DNA from: Welwitschia mirabilis
Taxonomy: Eukaryota; Gnetophyta; Gnetopsida; Welwitschiales
Reading direction: 5' to 3'
Length of the DNA: 64,000 nt
Assembly: GCA_051453625.1 (NCBI GenBank)
Contig: JBOZIK010000001.1
Coordinates: 110,363,735 to 110,427,734, forward strand
How positions within the stretch are numbered: the first letter of the stretch is position 1; each line of letters opens with the position of its first letter. This document shows positions 46,331 through 56,570 of this stretch, piece by piece. The translations under genes were made by a program, and so were the position numbers. Under the pieces are notes generated by a model. The model was not told the origin of the DNA, did not search any database, and saw only the letters and a list, made by a program, of their open reading frames with translations.

Positions 46331-47007
46331 TTAAAAATGAAAAACTTTTATCTAAACAATCATCTAAAAAAATTTTATTTAGCAAAGTTAAACTCTACAA
46401 ATATGATTGTAGATATTGTAGAAATTTCTAAATTTTGTATACCTTTGTTGTGCTTACCTGAGTTAGTTTTCAAGCCAATCAAATCTTCTCAGATATTTTC
46501 CTCAATAAACAGTTACTTTTTTTTGGTATTTTTCTTTCTTACCATATTTTCTCATACATGCTCAGTATTAGATACACAGAGTATCATCCCTATAGTTATC
46601 TAGATGATAGTATGGATAATAGAAACCCAAAAACCACAAAAAAAATGTAACAAATAGAAATAAAAAACTAATAGACATAGAAAACTTTGAAAGTAGATCA
46701 TTATCCACCTTAGTCATCTAGAAAATAGAGGAAATGATGGAAAAAATCTTAAAAATTTTTGATAAAAATAGAAATAGAAAACTCATGGCATATAGGCCAT
46801 CCTCATTGCACATCATCTAAATGATGAAGTAGATAACTAACTTTTTATTACAGAATAGAAAGAAAACTTTTATTTAAAAATAGAAAACTAACATTGTGAA
46901 GAATGAAAAACCTATACTACTACAAATAAAGGTATAATGATACTGTAGGTAAGCATCCAAAGTGAAATACTCATCAAAGTAGACAAGTCTTGAACTCTAA
47001 GAAGCTT
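46331..47007 (-). other. 5' leader of G4
   Basis: The leader is non-coding and A-rich. It carries three variants of the recurring motif at about 46,583-46,612, 46,702-46,738 and 46,804-46,820 ('catcatctaaatgatga'). Confidence 0.6.
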
Positions 47008-47025
47008 TCCTCGATAATGGTACCA
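47008..47025 (-). promoter_or_regulatory. tRNA-Asp primer binding site of G4
   Basis: The minus strand reads TGGTACCATTATCGAGGA. It differs from TGGCGCCGTTGCCGGGGA at six positions (C4T, G5A, G8A, G11A, C12T, G15A), all transitions of the C-to-T or G-to-A type. It lies 3 bases (TCT) from the LTR end. Confidence 0.85.
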
Positions 47026-47028
47026 AGA

Positions 47029-48122
47029 TGTTATGATGTGTATTTATGAAATGTTACAAGTTAAGTTGAATCCTATCAATTACAAATATTTGTACAAACA
47101 CAACATACTAATATATACAGCAATAACCCAAATGTCATAATCCATTGAAGGCCAAGTTAGGAATCAAGAGAGTTTATTTTCATAAGGAAAAATGCCTATA
47201 CTCTAACTACAAAGAATAACTTGCAATGCATGAAAGTAAAATGTAATACACTCATGTAAAGCTAATATAAGAAAAGGAAATGACAATCTACCTAACCCAA
47301 ACTAACTATGCACAACCTTAATAGAGGTTTCTCTCATAATCTATATCACTAAATAAACTATCACCGGATCAGAAGAAACATAAGCTATGAGGATGAGGAA
47401 GAAACATGCATTCAAATAATAAAAGGAAGTGTTTTATATTAGAACCACATCCATCTTACAAAGTAGCCACACCTCAATGAAGGAAACATCATCCAATACC
47501 AAGGAAAACAACTTTCTACAATGACAAGAATGGATCTCTTACCCTTTGATCTCCTGTCATGAGAATTTGAGCTACAAACAAAGACAACAGGAGTTGAGGG
47601 TGAGATCACTATTTATTGACATACAAGCATGTAATAAGATAGATAGAAAGACGTGGGTAAAACCATAATGATTATGCCAAAAGTAATAGACATACCTATG
47701 GCAGAATTTAAGTGAATTTTAGTGTAGACATTACAATAGTATCATCTAGCTAGTCATCCAAATAATAGAGGAGATGATGCCATCTCATAAATAATTCACA
47801 TCAGTTCCTAAATAGATTATAGTCAACATCCCCATCAGCATGAACTGCTTGGTTATCTGTATAGTCATTTGAATGAAGAGATGGATGATGGCCTTTTATA
47901 AATATTCAATTAATGCATCAGCTTCAATTTTTTACAGTAAGTTATCTCAAAATGTAAAGTATTCAAAATTCCTGAAAATGTTGTAAATCATCATGAAGAT
48001 TTCATGTTTTCATCTCTTTCTTCTCAGCCCTCCATTATCATGAAAATTAAGCATTTACCTATCTATTAACCTACAAAACCACTTAAAATACCATATCAAA
48101 TATGTGTAAGTTGGTAGCACAA
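47029..48122 (-). repeat. 5' LTR of G4
   Basis: In plus orientation it starts TGTTATGATGTGTATTTATG and ends at about GTTGGTAGCACAA, about 1.09 kb. It aligns with 38,033-39,131. No polypurine tract follows on the high side, so it is an outer boundary. The next DNA belongs to a SIRE element. Confidence 0.8.
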
Positions 48123-48506
48123 AATTTTGACACATTTCTCATTCTTAATATTATGATTTCATATGCTTTCATTGGCACACCTTTGAATACAAAATACTCT
48201 AATTATTTAGTGATTAAAATGTGTTTATATGATAATAACACATTTGTTTTACTTATTCTAATGATTATTGATTATCATTTTCATGAGCACATCCTTTATG
48301 ATATAGTGTTGGCACATAATTCAACTTTATGCTTCAAAATATGGCACATTACATTAGTACATTTTAATTAAAAGATTATCACTTTTTATGGTTCACTTTT
48401 TACATACATATATCAATGAAAAATACAATAATTTATCATCTATTTTTGTATATGTTCCAAGTTTCTACAAGTTTCTTAAATATGTCTTATTCGAGTTCTT
48501 CAAGAG

Positions 48507-48578
48507 GTGTGTATGTGTGTGTGTGTGTGTGTATGTGTGTGTGTATGCATGTGTGTGCACATGCATGCACATGTGTGT
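48507..48578. repeat. (TG)n-rich alternating repeat
   Basis: A mostly alternating purine-pyrimidine tract: TGTG runs with TATG interruptions, then TGCACATGCATGCACATG. It generates low-complexity frames of C, V, H and M that are not genes. Confidence 0.95.
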
Positions 48579-48641
48579 TTTTTGAATTTAAGTGGCTTAT
48601 ATCATTATTATTATAACTAGCAATTATGTGCATTTTCTATG

Positions 48642-48642
<1 letters not shown>

Positions 48643-48686
<44 letters not shown>
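48643..48686. repeat. (TA)n microsatellite
   Basis: A perfect TA run of about 21 repeats, about 60 bases before the polypurine tract of S2. Confidence 0.95.
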
Positions 48687-48688
<2 letters not shown>

Positions 48689-48741
48689 ACTGATTATATG
48701 AGATTGCACTAATAGAATTTGCCAAGTTTTGGATATCATCA

Positions 48742-48753
48742 CAAAGGAGGAGA
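48742..48753 (+). promoter_or_regulatory. Polypurine tract of SIRE element S2
   Basis: CAAAGGAGGAGA lies directly before the LTR start TTATTAG. It is one change from the CAAAGGGGGAGA-TTGTTAG junction typical of SIRE/Opie elements. The preceding TTTTGGATATCATCAC also fits that family. Confidence 0.85.
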
Positions 48754-50220
48754 TTATTAGAATATCTAGTTTTGACGTTTCCACTTGTTAAATATTTTGT
48801 ATCATTATGTAGACAAGTTATTATAGGAACATTAGATCTTGATAGGTACCAGATCATGATAGATATTTAGAGGAAATATCTTATAAAAATGATCAAATGG
48901 TAAACTGTCAAATTAATTATTTGAAGATGTCTAGAAAATTTAAGACATCTTAAATGAAGATGTTTAAAAGTTTGATTATGTCTTAAATGTACTAGAATTC
49001 AGTCACAGGCTAAAATATGACTACCATATTTTAAGTGACTAAACTAAGAGTTGAAACTAATACAAATGAAGACATCTACATATTAAAAGATGACTATACT
49101 GAGTTGAGATAGGTAATAGAATCAATTTGTTTTCTAACTAATGTTTTAGATGAGCTATGAGCTTGTACATCATGAATTCATGATCATAATGGTTCAAGGA
49201 TACTATAGATAAAAATTCATTAAAATCTAAACAAGTTGATTCAAAATGTCTATAAAAGCAAAGATGTGTAGAGTGAAGACATCTATAAAGTTAAAGACTT
49301 CTTAGACTAAATTTCACATTGAATAAAATCAAAGTTATGCACTTGACGCATAAAATTTGGCTATCTATTATATGGCAGTTCCAAAATCAAATGGCTACCT
49401 TTTAAGCTCAAATAGCTAAATCTTATTCAACCCCATAAAATCTTGATGTTATGAATCTAAAAATAACTTTTGATACTTCATTGAACTACATATATATACA
49501 AATCTTCAAATGCATGAGTAAAGGTACTTCTCATAAAGAAATTAAAGGATTCATTAGCTAAGATCTTGCATTACTTTCATCATCTGATATTGGATCTACA
49601 TTATTGCATTCTTCATTCATACTCATAATAATAACAAAAACTCCAAGGATCTTAAATCTTCATCAAAGAAATATTTTCAAGCTTATTATTTTGTTATATT
49701 TTGGTTTACATTATGGACTATCTTATTATTGAATATTGTTACCAAGTTAAATTTCTTCAATATTAAATTACTTATATGGCAATCCTTGTAGGGAAGTTCT
49801 TTTGACATTGTACTTTTAGGTAATTGTTTGATGTAAGATTATCAGTGAGCCAAAAAATAATTATTTTCTTATGAGAAATAGATTGATACTTTACAAGAAT
49901 ACTTTCATTGTTATAAAGATTTGTGGTGTACTTATGAAAAACACTATTTCCTTGAGGGGAAAAGAGTACTACCTTGTGAGGAGACTCTCATTTATTGTAA
50001 GTTTTGTGGTACATCATAAAACCACTATTTCTTGTAAGTAATGAATACTTGGAGGTTGAATAGTAGCTACCCTCTATGTGTGGACATACCCAAGTTGGGA
50101 AAACACATTATTTTAGTAAGGTATATTATTGTTATGCATTTATAGTTCTGTTATTTAGTTAAATAATTTTATTTAGTAGAACTCATTCATCTCTCCCCTC
50201 TAAATTCAATCGATCTTCAG
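48754..50220 (+). repeat. 3' LTR of SIRE element S2
   Basis: It begins TTATTAGAATATCTAG and ends near CTCTAAATTCAATCGATC, about 1.46 kb. The start aligns with 50,415 (ATTATTAGTAAAATACTAG) and with the S1 LTR. The internal words 'tttgtggt', 'aaccactatt' and 'tctatgtgtggacataccca' recur in the S3 LTR. A polypurine tract lies on its left, and no primer site lies on its right, so it is a 3' LTR. Confidence 0.8.
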
Positions 50221-50414
50221 TCTTATAACCACTAAAATACATCATGAAATATGTCATATCTATGATAGTATAATTAGATCACTTATAAATGTCATTTGTT
50301 GGGGTATCCTATGGTAGATCTTCAAATGTCAAATTCTTTTAAAAGCAAGAAAGTTCTTAAACTTTGTAGATGTGTACTTGTCACTGTTATTTGAGTGGAA
50401 ACTTTTAATCTAAT
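50221..50414. other. Spacer between two SIRE LTRs
   Basis: About 190 bases with no recognised motif separate the 3' LTR of S2 from the 5' LTR of S3. Its presence means the two LTRs are not joined end to end. Confidence 0.5.
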
Positions 50415-51808
50415 TATTAGTAAAATACTAGTTTTAATGATTTCACTAGTTAAATGTGATGTGTTTAATGTGTATATAAGATATTAGAGAACATTGAAGT
50501 TGCAAATAGGAAGTAAGCTAGCCAAACTTTAAATCTGAAAGTTCATAGAAGCTTAATCTTGAAGTTCATAAAGGATAAATAAAATTCACTAAAAGGATAT
50601 ACAACTTTAAAGACATTTATAATAAAGACATCTACTTTCTTAAAAACATCACAGATAAATATGAAGCTAACATAGATGAAAGAAATCTATCATTATAAAG
50701 ACATCTATACTAAACTAAGAAGCCAAGATAGGTGAAAGACGTCTAGTAAATTAATGATATCTATACTACTTCAATTGTTTGAAAACATATACTCTATAGA
50801 AGACATCTATGTTAAACTAAAAGAGGTAATGAAGTTTACTTATGAAATGATGAATTATCTACATTATAGGAGATCAGAAAAGTTATACACGAGGAATTTA
50901 TCATACATAAGGGTTAGAGATATAAATTTTTAAGGCTTATTAAAATCTATGTAGTTTAACCAAAGACATCTTTGAGGATGAAGACATCTACCTGAAAGAG
51001 ACACCTACTACATTAAAAATGGGTATATAGAAAAATTGAAGAAAAATAAAATAGCCATTAAACAATTAAATGATAGTTATTTATAACCATTTCGTAGCAT
51101 TTGAATGTTTTAAAATAGCTATCTCACTAAGGTAAAGGATAAGAAAACATTTTAAGTATAAAAGGAAAAAAGTGTGAAGAGAAAAAGGTGGCTCATTTTG
51201 GTGATTGGTATTATACATGAAGAATTCTCTATTATTAATGAAGAGAACCATTTACTAAAGATATTACTTGATCTTTGGATCTTTCATGACTACATAACTC
51301 TAATCTTAGATATTCATGAGTGTCTATAATAAGAAGAACTTAGTATTTCATTATAGTATCATCTTTTAGCCTTGTTATTTCTTTCTTCTTTATTATTGAA
51401 CTATTTAATTATTGAATTAATTCTTTTTCATTCATAAACTATAATCATCTCTAGGATTCCTGCTTGGGGATTTTAAAGTGTAAGGCAAACCTTATATGGG
51501 TGTGCTTCTTTGAGTACTTAAAAGTGCAAGTTACTTGTGGTCCATTACAATCACAAAGGAGAAGTAATTTTTATTTTATGAGGAGCATCTCATTTGTATG
51601 TAAGATTTGTGATGCTTCAAAACCACTATTTTGTAGGTTAAGCATATTTAAAGGTATGAAGGAAAGCTATCCTCTATGTGTGGATATACCTAGGATGGGG
51701 AATTACCTTAAATTAGTAACATATTTATTGTATATCTTTTATTCATTGAGTTTTTTTTATTTGATAGAACTCATTCATCCCTTCTCTCTGAGTTCAATGA
51801 TCCTTAAG
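50415..51808 (+). repeat. 5' LTR of SIRE element S3
   Basis: It begins near TAATTATTAGTAAAATACTAG and ends TCTGAGTTCAATGATCCTTAAG just before the primer site, about 1.39 kb. It shares the S2 LTR's closing block at 51,770-51,800. The open frame at 51,464-51,832 crosses the LTR end and primer site and is not a gene. Confidence 0.75.
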
Positions 51809-51818
51809 TGGTATCAGA
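51809..51818 (+). promoter_or_regulatory. Methionine tRNA primer binding site of S3
   Basis: TGGTATCAGA matches the first ten bases of the plant initiator-methionine site TGGTATCAGAGC; the next bases have diverged (TTAG). It lies at the LTR end and marks 50,415-51,808 as a 5' LTR. Confidence 0.8.
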
Positions 51819-51849
51819 TTAGATGCTCATGAAAAGAAGTAATATCTTT

Positions 51850-53610
51850 TACTAAACTATAAAAGGGTGCCATTTTTTAGAACTTATTTCTTTAATGCAA
51901 CAAACTATGGCTATTAGAAGATGAGGATGCAAGTGTACTTATAGTATTTTAAGTTTTAAGATTAGAAAGGCATTAAATATGGATGCTCAAAATCCATTGA
52001 AATCATTATAAATTCTATAGAAAACTCCATCACTAAAATCAAACTTATAAGAAAATAAAAAGACAAATAAAATATAGCCTTCATATATGATACAAAGATA
52101 AAGAATTCTCTTCATTCATACCTAACAATGAAGGAATTCAGTTGAATAACTAGATGTAAAATAACACAAGAGGTATGAATTTTTTTTATGAAAACATATA
52201 AAGGAACCTCCACTGTTAAGTAAGCAAAGCTTCTTATGTGGACTAATCATTTCAAAAAGCTGAATATAAATACTAGAGAGGGAGAATATGAGTACTTTAC
52301 AAGACTTTATAACATTATGAATTCCATACGTGGCATCGATAAAAAAATCTTTCAAAGGTTAAGGTAATTCAAAAATGGTCAGATCCTTGACTCTAAAATA
52401 TAGGTCTAAAACAATTATCATGGAAGAATCAACAGACTTCAACACAATGAACATTAAATAATTATAAAGTGCATTAATTGCTTATAATATAAATCTTATT
52501 CAAGATGGTACTCTGAAGGAGAAGGCTATTAATCTTAAAGATAATGAAAACCCAAGGTAAAGTTTTAAAAATAAAACAACAGAAGTGTCATAAGGATATG
52601 ACTTTAAAGAAGTTATGGAAAAATAACTTGCTCTCATCATAAGGTGAGTCAAGATGCTTCTTGCATGAAATAATAATAAGAAGAAAAACTATAGAAAGCC
52701 ATCTAGATTTTAATACAAAGATAGTTTCAAAGGTAAGTCTTGTAATATCTCTTTACTCTGTTCTAATATTAATATTTCTAAAATAGAATGGTGGATCTGT
52801 GAAAGATAAAAATACATAGCCTCAGAATCTCTTAGCTCTAATAGATTATAGGGAAAAGCACGAAAAAGAAGCCCAAGAAGATGAGATTCTTATTCAAAGG
52901 TTGAGATAATGATAAGAATACAACTAAAGTATATATTTTATATGATGAAATATCTCATTCATCCTACATAGACATTATGCATATTCAAAGTGATAATGAA
53001 GAAGAAAAAGGAGAATGAAAATTAGAAAGTAAAAGAGAAATAGGTATGATATGACTTAATTTCCAAAGATATCATTAAGTTGTAAAATATATGTTTTAAA
53101 ATCAAAAAATTACTTCACTTCCTAAATTAGCATATAAATACAAAAAAGGTTTTTATAGTAGATCATCTTTTGAGAACTTAGATCTTAAAGAGAAGATTAG
53201 TAAGTTAATGTATGAATTAAAGAACGACATATAGGAAATTTTTAATATAAAATGAATTAATGAGAAGTTTACCTAAGGGAAGAAGACCTTGAACAACATG
53301 CTGAGACAATGCAAAAGCTTAAATGACAAAAGTGGCTTAGGCCATAATGAATACTCCACTAGTACTTTAACATCATTGTTCAACTAAGAAATCTATAAGC
53401 CTAGGTATAAGCATATAGCTTACACTAATAATATTACATCTTATTATTACTATAAATGTGATCATTATCAATTTAATTATCCTTTCAAATTCAACACTAT
53501 ATATTATGCTAACAGTGCTAAAAAACCAAGAAGTATGGTGCAACATCTTATGTAGGATAAAACAAAGAAGATATGGATTCTAAAATTAAGACTAGTTCTT
53601 TTAGCTTAGA
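51850..53610 (+). pseudogene. gag remnant of S3
   Basis: Readable pieces are DFKEVMEKQ-like then LALIIR near 52,600-52,640 (the L-A-L-(L/I)-(T/S)-R-R-F segment of SIRE gag, with stops), GKKTLNNMLRQCKSLNDKSG near 53,280-53,335 and SYYYYKCDHYQFNYPFK at 53,438-53,490. The last is the C-F-Y-C-x-x-x-G-H-x-x-x-x-C-P-F-K knuckle with three Cys changed to Tyr. KKIWIPK follows, as K-x-(I/V)-W-(V/I)-P-K does in SIRE elements. The frame is broken many times. This combination identifies the SIRE lineage. Confidence 0.75.
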
Positions 53611-53624
53611 TTGTACTTTGTATT

Positions 53625-53870
53625 ATGAAAAAACATGCCTATTATATCAATACTAAATGTTCAAGACATATGACTAGAGGAAAATCAAGTTTTACCACCT
53701 TGTTATAATAAGGCAGAGGAGTAGTCACTTTTGATGATAATATAGAGGATTATGTTAGAGGTATTGGAACTGTTAGGGGAGGTAATCTACCCAAGGTAAA
53801 AAAATGCTTTTTATATAGAAGGAATAAAACATAATCCACTTTGTTTTAGTTCATTATATACTATAAATTA
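53625..53870 (+). pseudogene. Aspartic protease remnant of S3
   Basis: YYINTKCSRHMTRGKSSF at about 53,640-53,690 corresponds to the copia protease start W-Y-L-D-S-G-C-S-R-H-M-T-G. The catalytic Asp is Asn (codon 53,649-53,651) and S-G has become T-K. VVTFDDNIEDYVRGIGTV (53,725-53,775) matches G-x-V-(T/S)-F-G-D-N-x-x-x-x-(V/I)-x-G-x-G-T-(I/V). Confidence 0.8.
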
Positions 53871-54960
53871 GTTTGTAACTTTTATCAAAGATTATTGTGC
53901 TATTAAAGAACATAACTTAAATAGGATATTAATTACTAGAATTAGAGAAAAATCTAATGTTCTTATCACTACATTATAAGAAATTTCTAAAAAGAGGTCC
54001 AATAATCTATTAAGTACTATAGGTACATAAAAGCTATGACATGTAAAGCTTAATATCATAAATAAGGATGAGCCAAAGACTTTATGTTTAAAAGGTATAG
54101 TAAGAGGACTTTCCATATTACAAAGTTTAAATTACCAATATGTAATGCTTATTAAAAAGAAATGAAAACAAGGTGATAAGAAAAACATTGTCACTAATAA
54201 ATACCCTTTATACCTTTTACATCTTGATATTATTGGTTCGTATTCTATTAAAACTCTTAGTAAGAAAAAGTATTATCTAATTGTTATTGATGATTACTTT
54301 CATTTTACATTGGTATCCTTTCTTATACATAAGGATGAAACCTTTTGCTATCTTTTCTAAATTGTGTGTTAGATTATAGAATTAAAAGGGATACAATATC
54401 AACACTTTTGTAAATAGTTTACTATCCTTCATCAATTCTCTACACCAAGAACTCCATAATAGAATGGTGTTGCTAAAATAAGTAATAGGGTTATAAACAA
54501 AATGATAGAAATAATAATGCATGGTTAATAAGTTCCATTTCATTTTTAGATGGAATCCATTAATACTACATGCTATGTTTTCAACCAAGTTCTGATAAGA
54601 TGCTTTAATTCCAAAACCTATGGTTTGGTAATAAACCCTTAGCAAGTTATTTTCATGTATTTGATTTAAAATGTTTCATTCTACATAAAAAAGATAAGCT
54701 AAGGAAATTTTATTATAAAGTTGATAATGGCATCCTTTTTTGGGTTATTCCATGGTTAATAAAGTGTAACAAGTATTCAATAATATAATTTATGTAGTAT
54801 AGGTAAATATTAATGTTAAAATAAATTATACTACTCTAATATTTTTTATGTGTAAGATGACCATGTATCCATATAGGTTGAATAACTCTCTAATAATCCT
54901 TAAGCAGAATCAAATAGTAAGGATGAGAAGGAATAAGAAAATAAAAAAATAAACCTCATC
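53871..54960 (+). pseudogene. Integrase remnant of S3
   Basis: LHLDIIGSYSIKTLSKKKYY then LIVIDDYFHFTLVSF at 54,215-54,315 matches L-(L/H)-x-D-(L/I)-(F/I)-G-P through G-(K/G)-K-(Y/R)-(Y/G)-x-(L/V)-V-(I/V)-(V/I)-D-D-(F/Y)-(S/T)-R-(Y/F)-T-W copia integrase. At 54,425-54,490 FSTPRTP, stops, NGVAKISNRV stands for S-x-P-R-T-P-Q-Q-N-G-V-V-E-R-K-N-R; the catalytic Glu is Lys. NTTCYVFNQVLIRCF follows at 54,560. The block identifies copia integrase with confidence, but the copy cannot be active. Confidence 0.85.
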
Positions 54961-55119
54961 AAACATGATTAGATTAAAAAAAAAAGGTTATTCCATAAGT
55001 AACATCATTGGTAGTTCATATGGTAGTATTTAAACTTAAAGCCATACTAAGGAGTTTTATGGATTCGTAGTGTATATCTCACTAGTAGAACCCAAAAATC
55101 TTAGTAAAGTAGAAAGTTA

Positions 55120-55880
55120 TAACTATTAAATGATAGCAATAAAAGAATAATTAAATTAGTTTTAAAGGTTTAATGTCAAGGAATGCACTCCAAGATCATC
55201 TAAAAAACCTATAATTGGCATAAAATGGATCTTTAAAAAGAAAATAGATAAAAATGGTAATGTGATCAGAAATAAAAAAAGGCTAGTAGCAAGTGTTTAT
55301 AACTAATAAAAAGTCATATATTTCAAATAAACCTTTACATTAGTGGCATACATAGAATCTATAAGAACCCTTTTCTTCTTTGCATGTATTAAAAGATTTA
55401 TACTCTTTTAGATGGATTTCAAAAGTGCCTTTATTAGCGGAGTACTTTAAGAGGATATATACATTGAATAAGATAAAGGTTTTAAAGACTCTTATAAATT
55501 AGATTATGTTTACAGGTTGAAAAAGCTCTCTATTATCTCCATTAAGTAATTATAGCTTTGTACAAGAGACTCTTAGAACATCTAATAAAAAATGGATTTA
55601 AAAGAGATACATCAAATGTTACATTATTCATTGAAATAGAATAAAAAATTTTACTATTATATAAATCTATATGAATGATATCATTTTTTCCAATACTAAT
55701 AAGTCATTATGTAAGAATTTTACTAAAATTATATAGGATGAATTTGAAATGAGCCTTATATAATAAATGAGCAAATTTTTAGGGCTTCAAGTTATATAAC
55801 ACAAATACAGTACATTTGTTTCTCAATCTAAATATGTTAAAAATTTATTAGCAAAGTATAACTTATGGGATTGAAAGCTA
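55120..55880 (+). pseudogene. Reverse transcriptase remnant of S3
   Basis: VPRPSKKPIIGIKWIFKKKI then DKNGNVIRNKKRLVA at 55,185-55,290 is the copia RT start (L-V-P-R-P-x-x-x-x-x-I-G-T-K-W-V-F-(K/R)-x-K-x-D-E-x-G-x-V-x-R-N-K-A-R-L-V-A). YMND at 55,668-55,679 replaces the catalytic YVDD; the Asp-to-Asn step is GAT to AAT. FVSQSKYVKNLLAKYN at 55,820-55,865 is the SIRE closing block. Stops occur about every 15 codons. Confidence 0.85.
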
Positions 55881-55914
55881 AAAGAAATTAAAATAAGACA
55901 AAGCATAAAACTAG

Positions 55915-56354
55915 ATAAGGATGAACATGATAAGAAAGTTGATCAAAAGTTATATAGAGGTATAACTAGTAGTTTATTGTATCTTACAACTAGTAGACTT
56001 GATATTATATTAAGTGTATAAATTTATGCTTATTATTAGAGTGATCCTAAACAATAATATATTATAACTATTAAAAAAATTTATTATTTAAAAGGTACTA
56101 CTACTTAGGGCCTTTAGTATTCAAAGGACTCTTAATTTAATCTAATAGGATATTATGATGTAGATTGGGGAGGTTACAAGGATGATAGAAGGACCAGTAG
56201 TAGAAATTTCGTATTTCTTGGGCAATGCTTAGTATCTTAGAGTAGTAAAAAGCAAAATCCAACTCCTCTCTAAACTACCAAAGTGAAGTACATTGGTGTT
56301 GAAAGTTATTGTGCTTAAATAATTTGGATGAAACAAACCTTAAAGAACTTCAAA
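55915..56354 (+). pseudogene. RNase H remnant of S3, truncated
   Basis: KLDKDEHDKKVDQKLYRGIT then SSLLYLTTSRLDIILSV at 55,912-56,020 matches the L-D-x-D-x-x-x-x-x-V-D-x-x-L-Y-R-G-M-I-G-S-L-L-Y-L-T-A-S-R-P-D-I linker of SIRE elements. GYYDVDWGGYKDDRRTSS and FVFLGQCLVS at 56,150-56,235 are the RNase H start, and YIGVESYCA then IIWMKQTLKNF ends at about 56,345. The rest of the domain is missing, because opposite-strand G5 starts here. Confidence 0.85.
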
Positions 56355-56570
56355 CTAAGACTTCCCATCTTTCTTAGGGAGTATCATCAAAGGACAAATC
56401 CACTTTCTATTAGATATGTTATAAATAATTCTAGCATCCATTAATTTAATGATTTAATATTTTATAACTTTTTTAAGTGCTAGATTTAGTCTATGTTAGG
56501 GTTTCCTAATAGGTTTTGCATTATCCTCAAGGTAGATTCTATGTTGAACAATGGAAGTAGGAATGGCTAT
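56355..56570 (-). pseudogene. RT amino-terminal fragment of G5
   Basis: The minus strand reads LEDNAKPIRKP near 56,510-56,540, then DARIIYNISNRKWICPLMIL and PKKDGKS ending at about 56,358. It matches the opening of Athila RT in G2 and G4 and stops exactly after P-K-K-x-G. The RT palm is absent. Confidence 0.75.

Larger units (their letters stand above)
38033..48122 (-). mobile_element. Athila-like Ty3/gypsy retrotransposon G4, full set of parts
   Basis: This is the most complete copy. On the minus strand it runs 5' LTR (47,029-48,122), tRNA-Asp primer site, leader, gag, protease, RT, RNase H, integrase, 3' region, polypurine tract and 3' LTR (38,033-39,131), about 10.1 kb. There is no N gap inside. 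Stops and frameshifts occur in every domain except parts of integrase. The protease Asp, an RT Asp and two of the three integrase acids are changed. It belongs with G3 to subfamily B, with LTRs of 1.05-1.10 kb. Confidence 0.85.
48123..48741 (+). mobile_element. 3' end of SIRE-type element S2
   Basis: The stretch just before the polypurine tract (48,690-48,741, with 'tttgccaagttttggatatcatcac') matches the 3' internal end of S1. The part from 48,123 is non-coding or decayed beyond recognition and includes two microsatellites. The boundary with the G4 LTR is at about 48,122. Confidence 0.55.
50415..56354 (+). mobile_element. SIRE/Maximus-type Ty1/copia element S3, 3' part missing
   Basis: On the plus strand the order is 5' LTR, methionine-type primer site, gag with SIRE-specific coiled-coil and zinc-knuckle region, protease, integrase, RT, RNase H. 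Integrase before RT is the copia order. RNase H breaks at about 56,350, where sequence of the opposite-strand element G5 begins; the extra ORF and 3' LTR are missing. Stops are dense. Protease Asp, integrase Glu and the RT catalytic pair all show G-to-A replacement. Confidence 0.85.

Noticed and set aside
48388-48616. Cysteine- and histidine-rich frames
   Set aside because: They are translations of a TG microsatellite.
48123-56354. Integrated two-LTR circle of a SIRE element
   Set aside because: About 190 bases separate the two LTRs, and no target-site repeat was seen; kept only as an ordering oddity.
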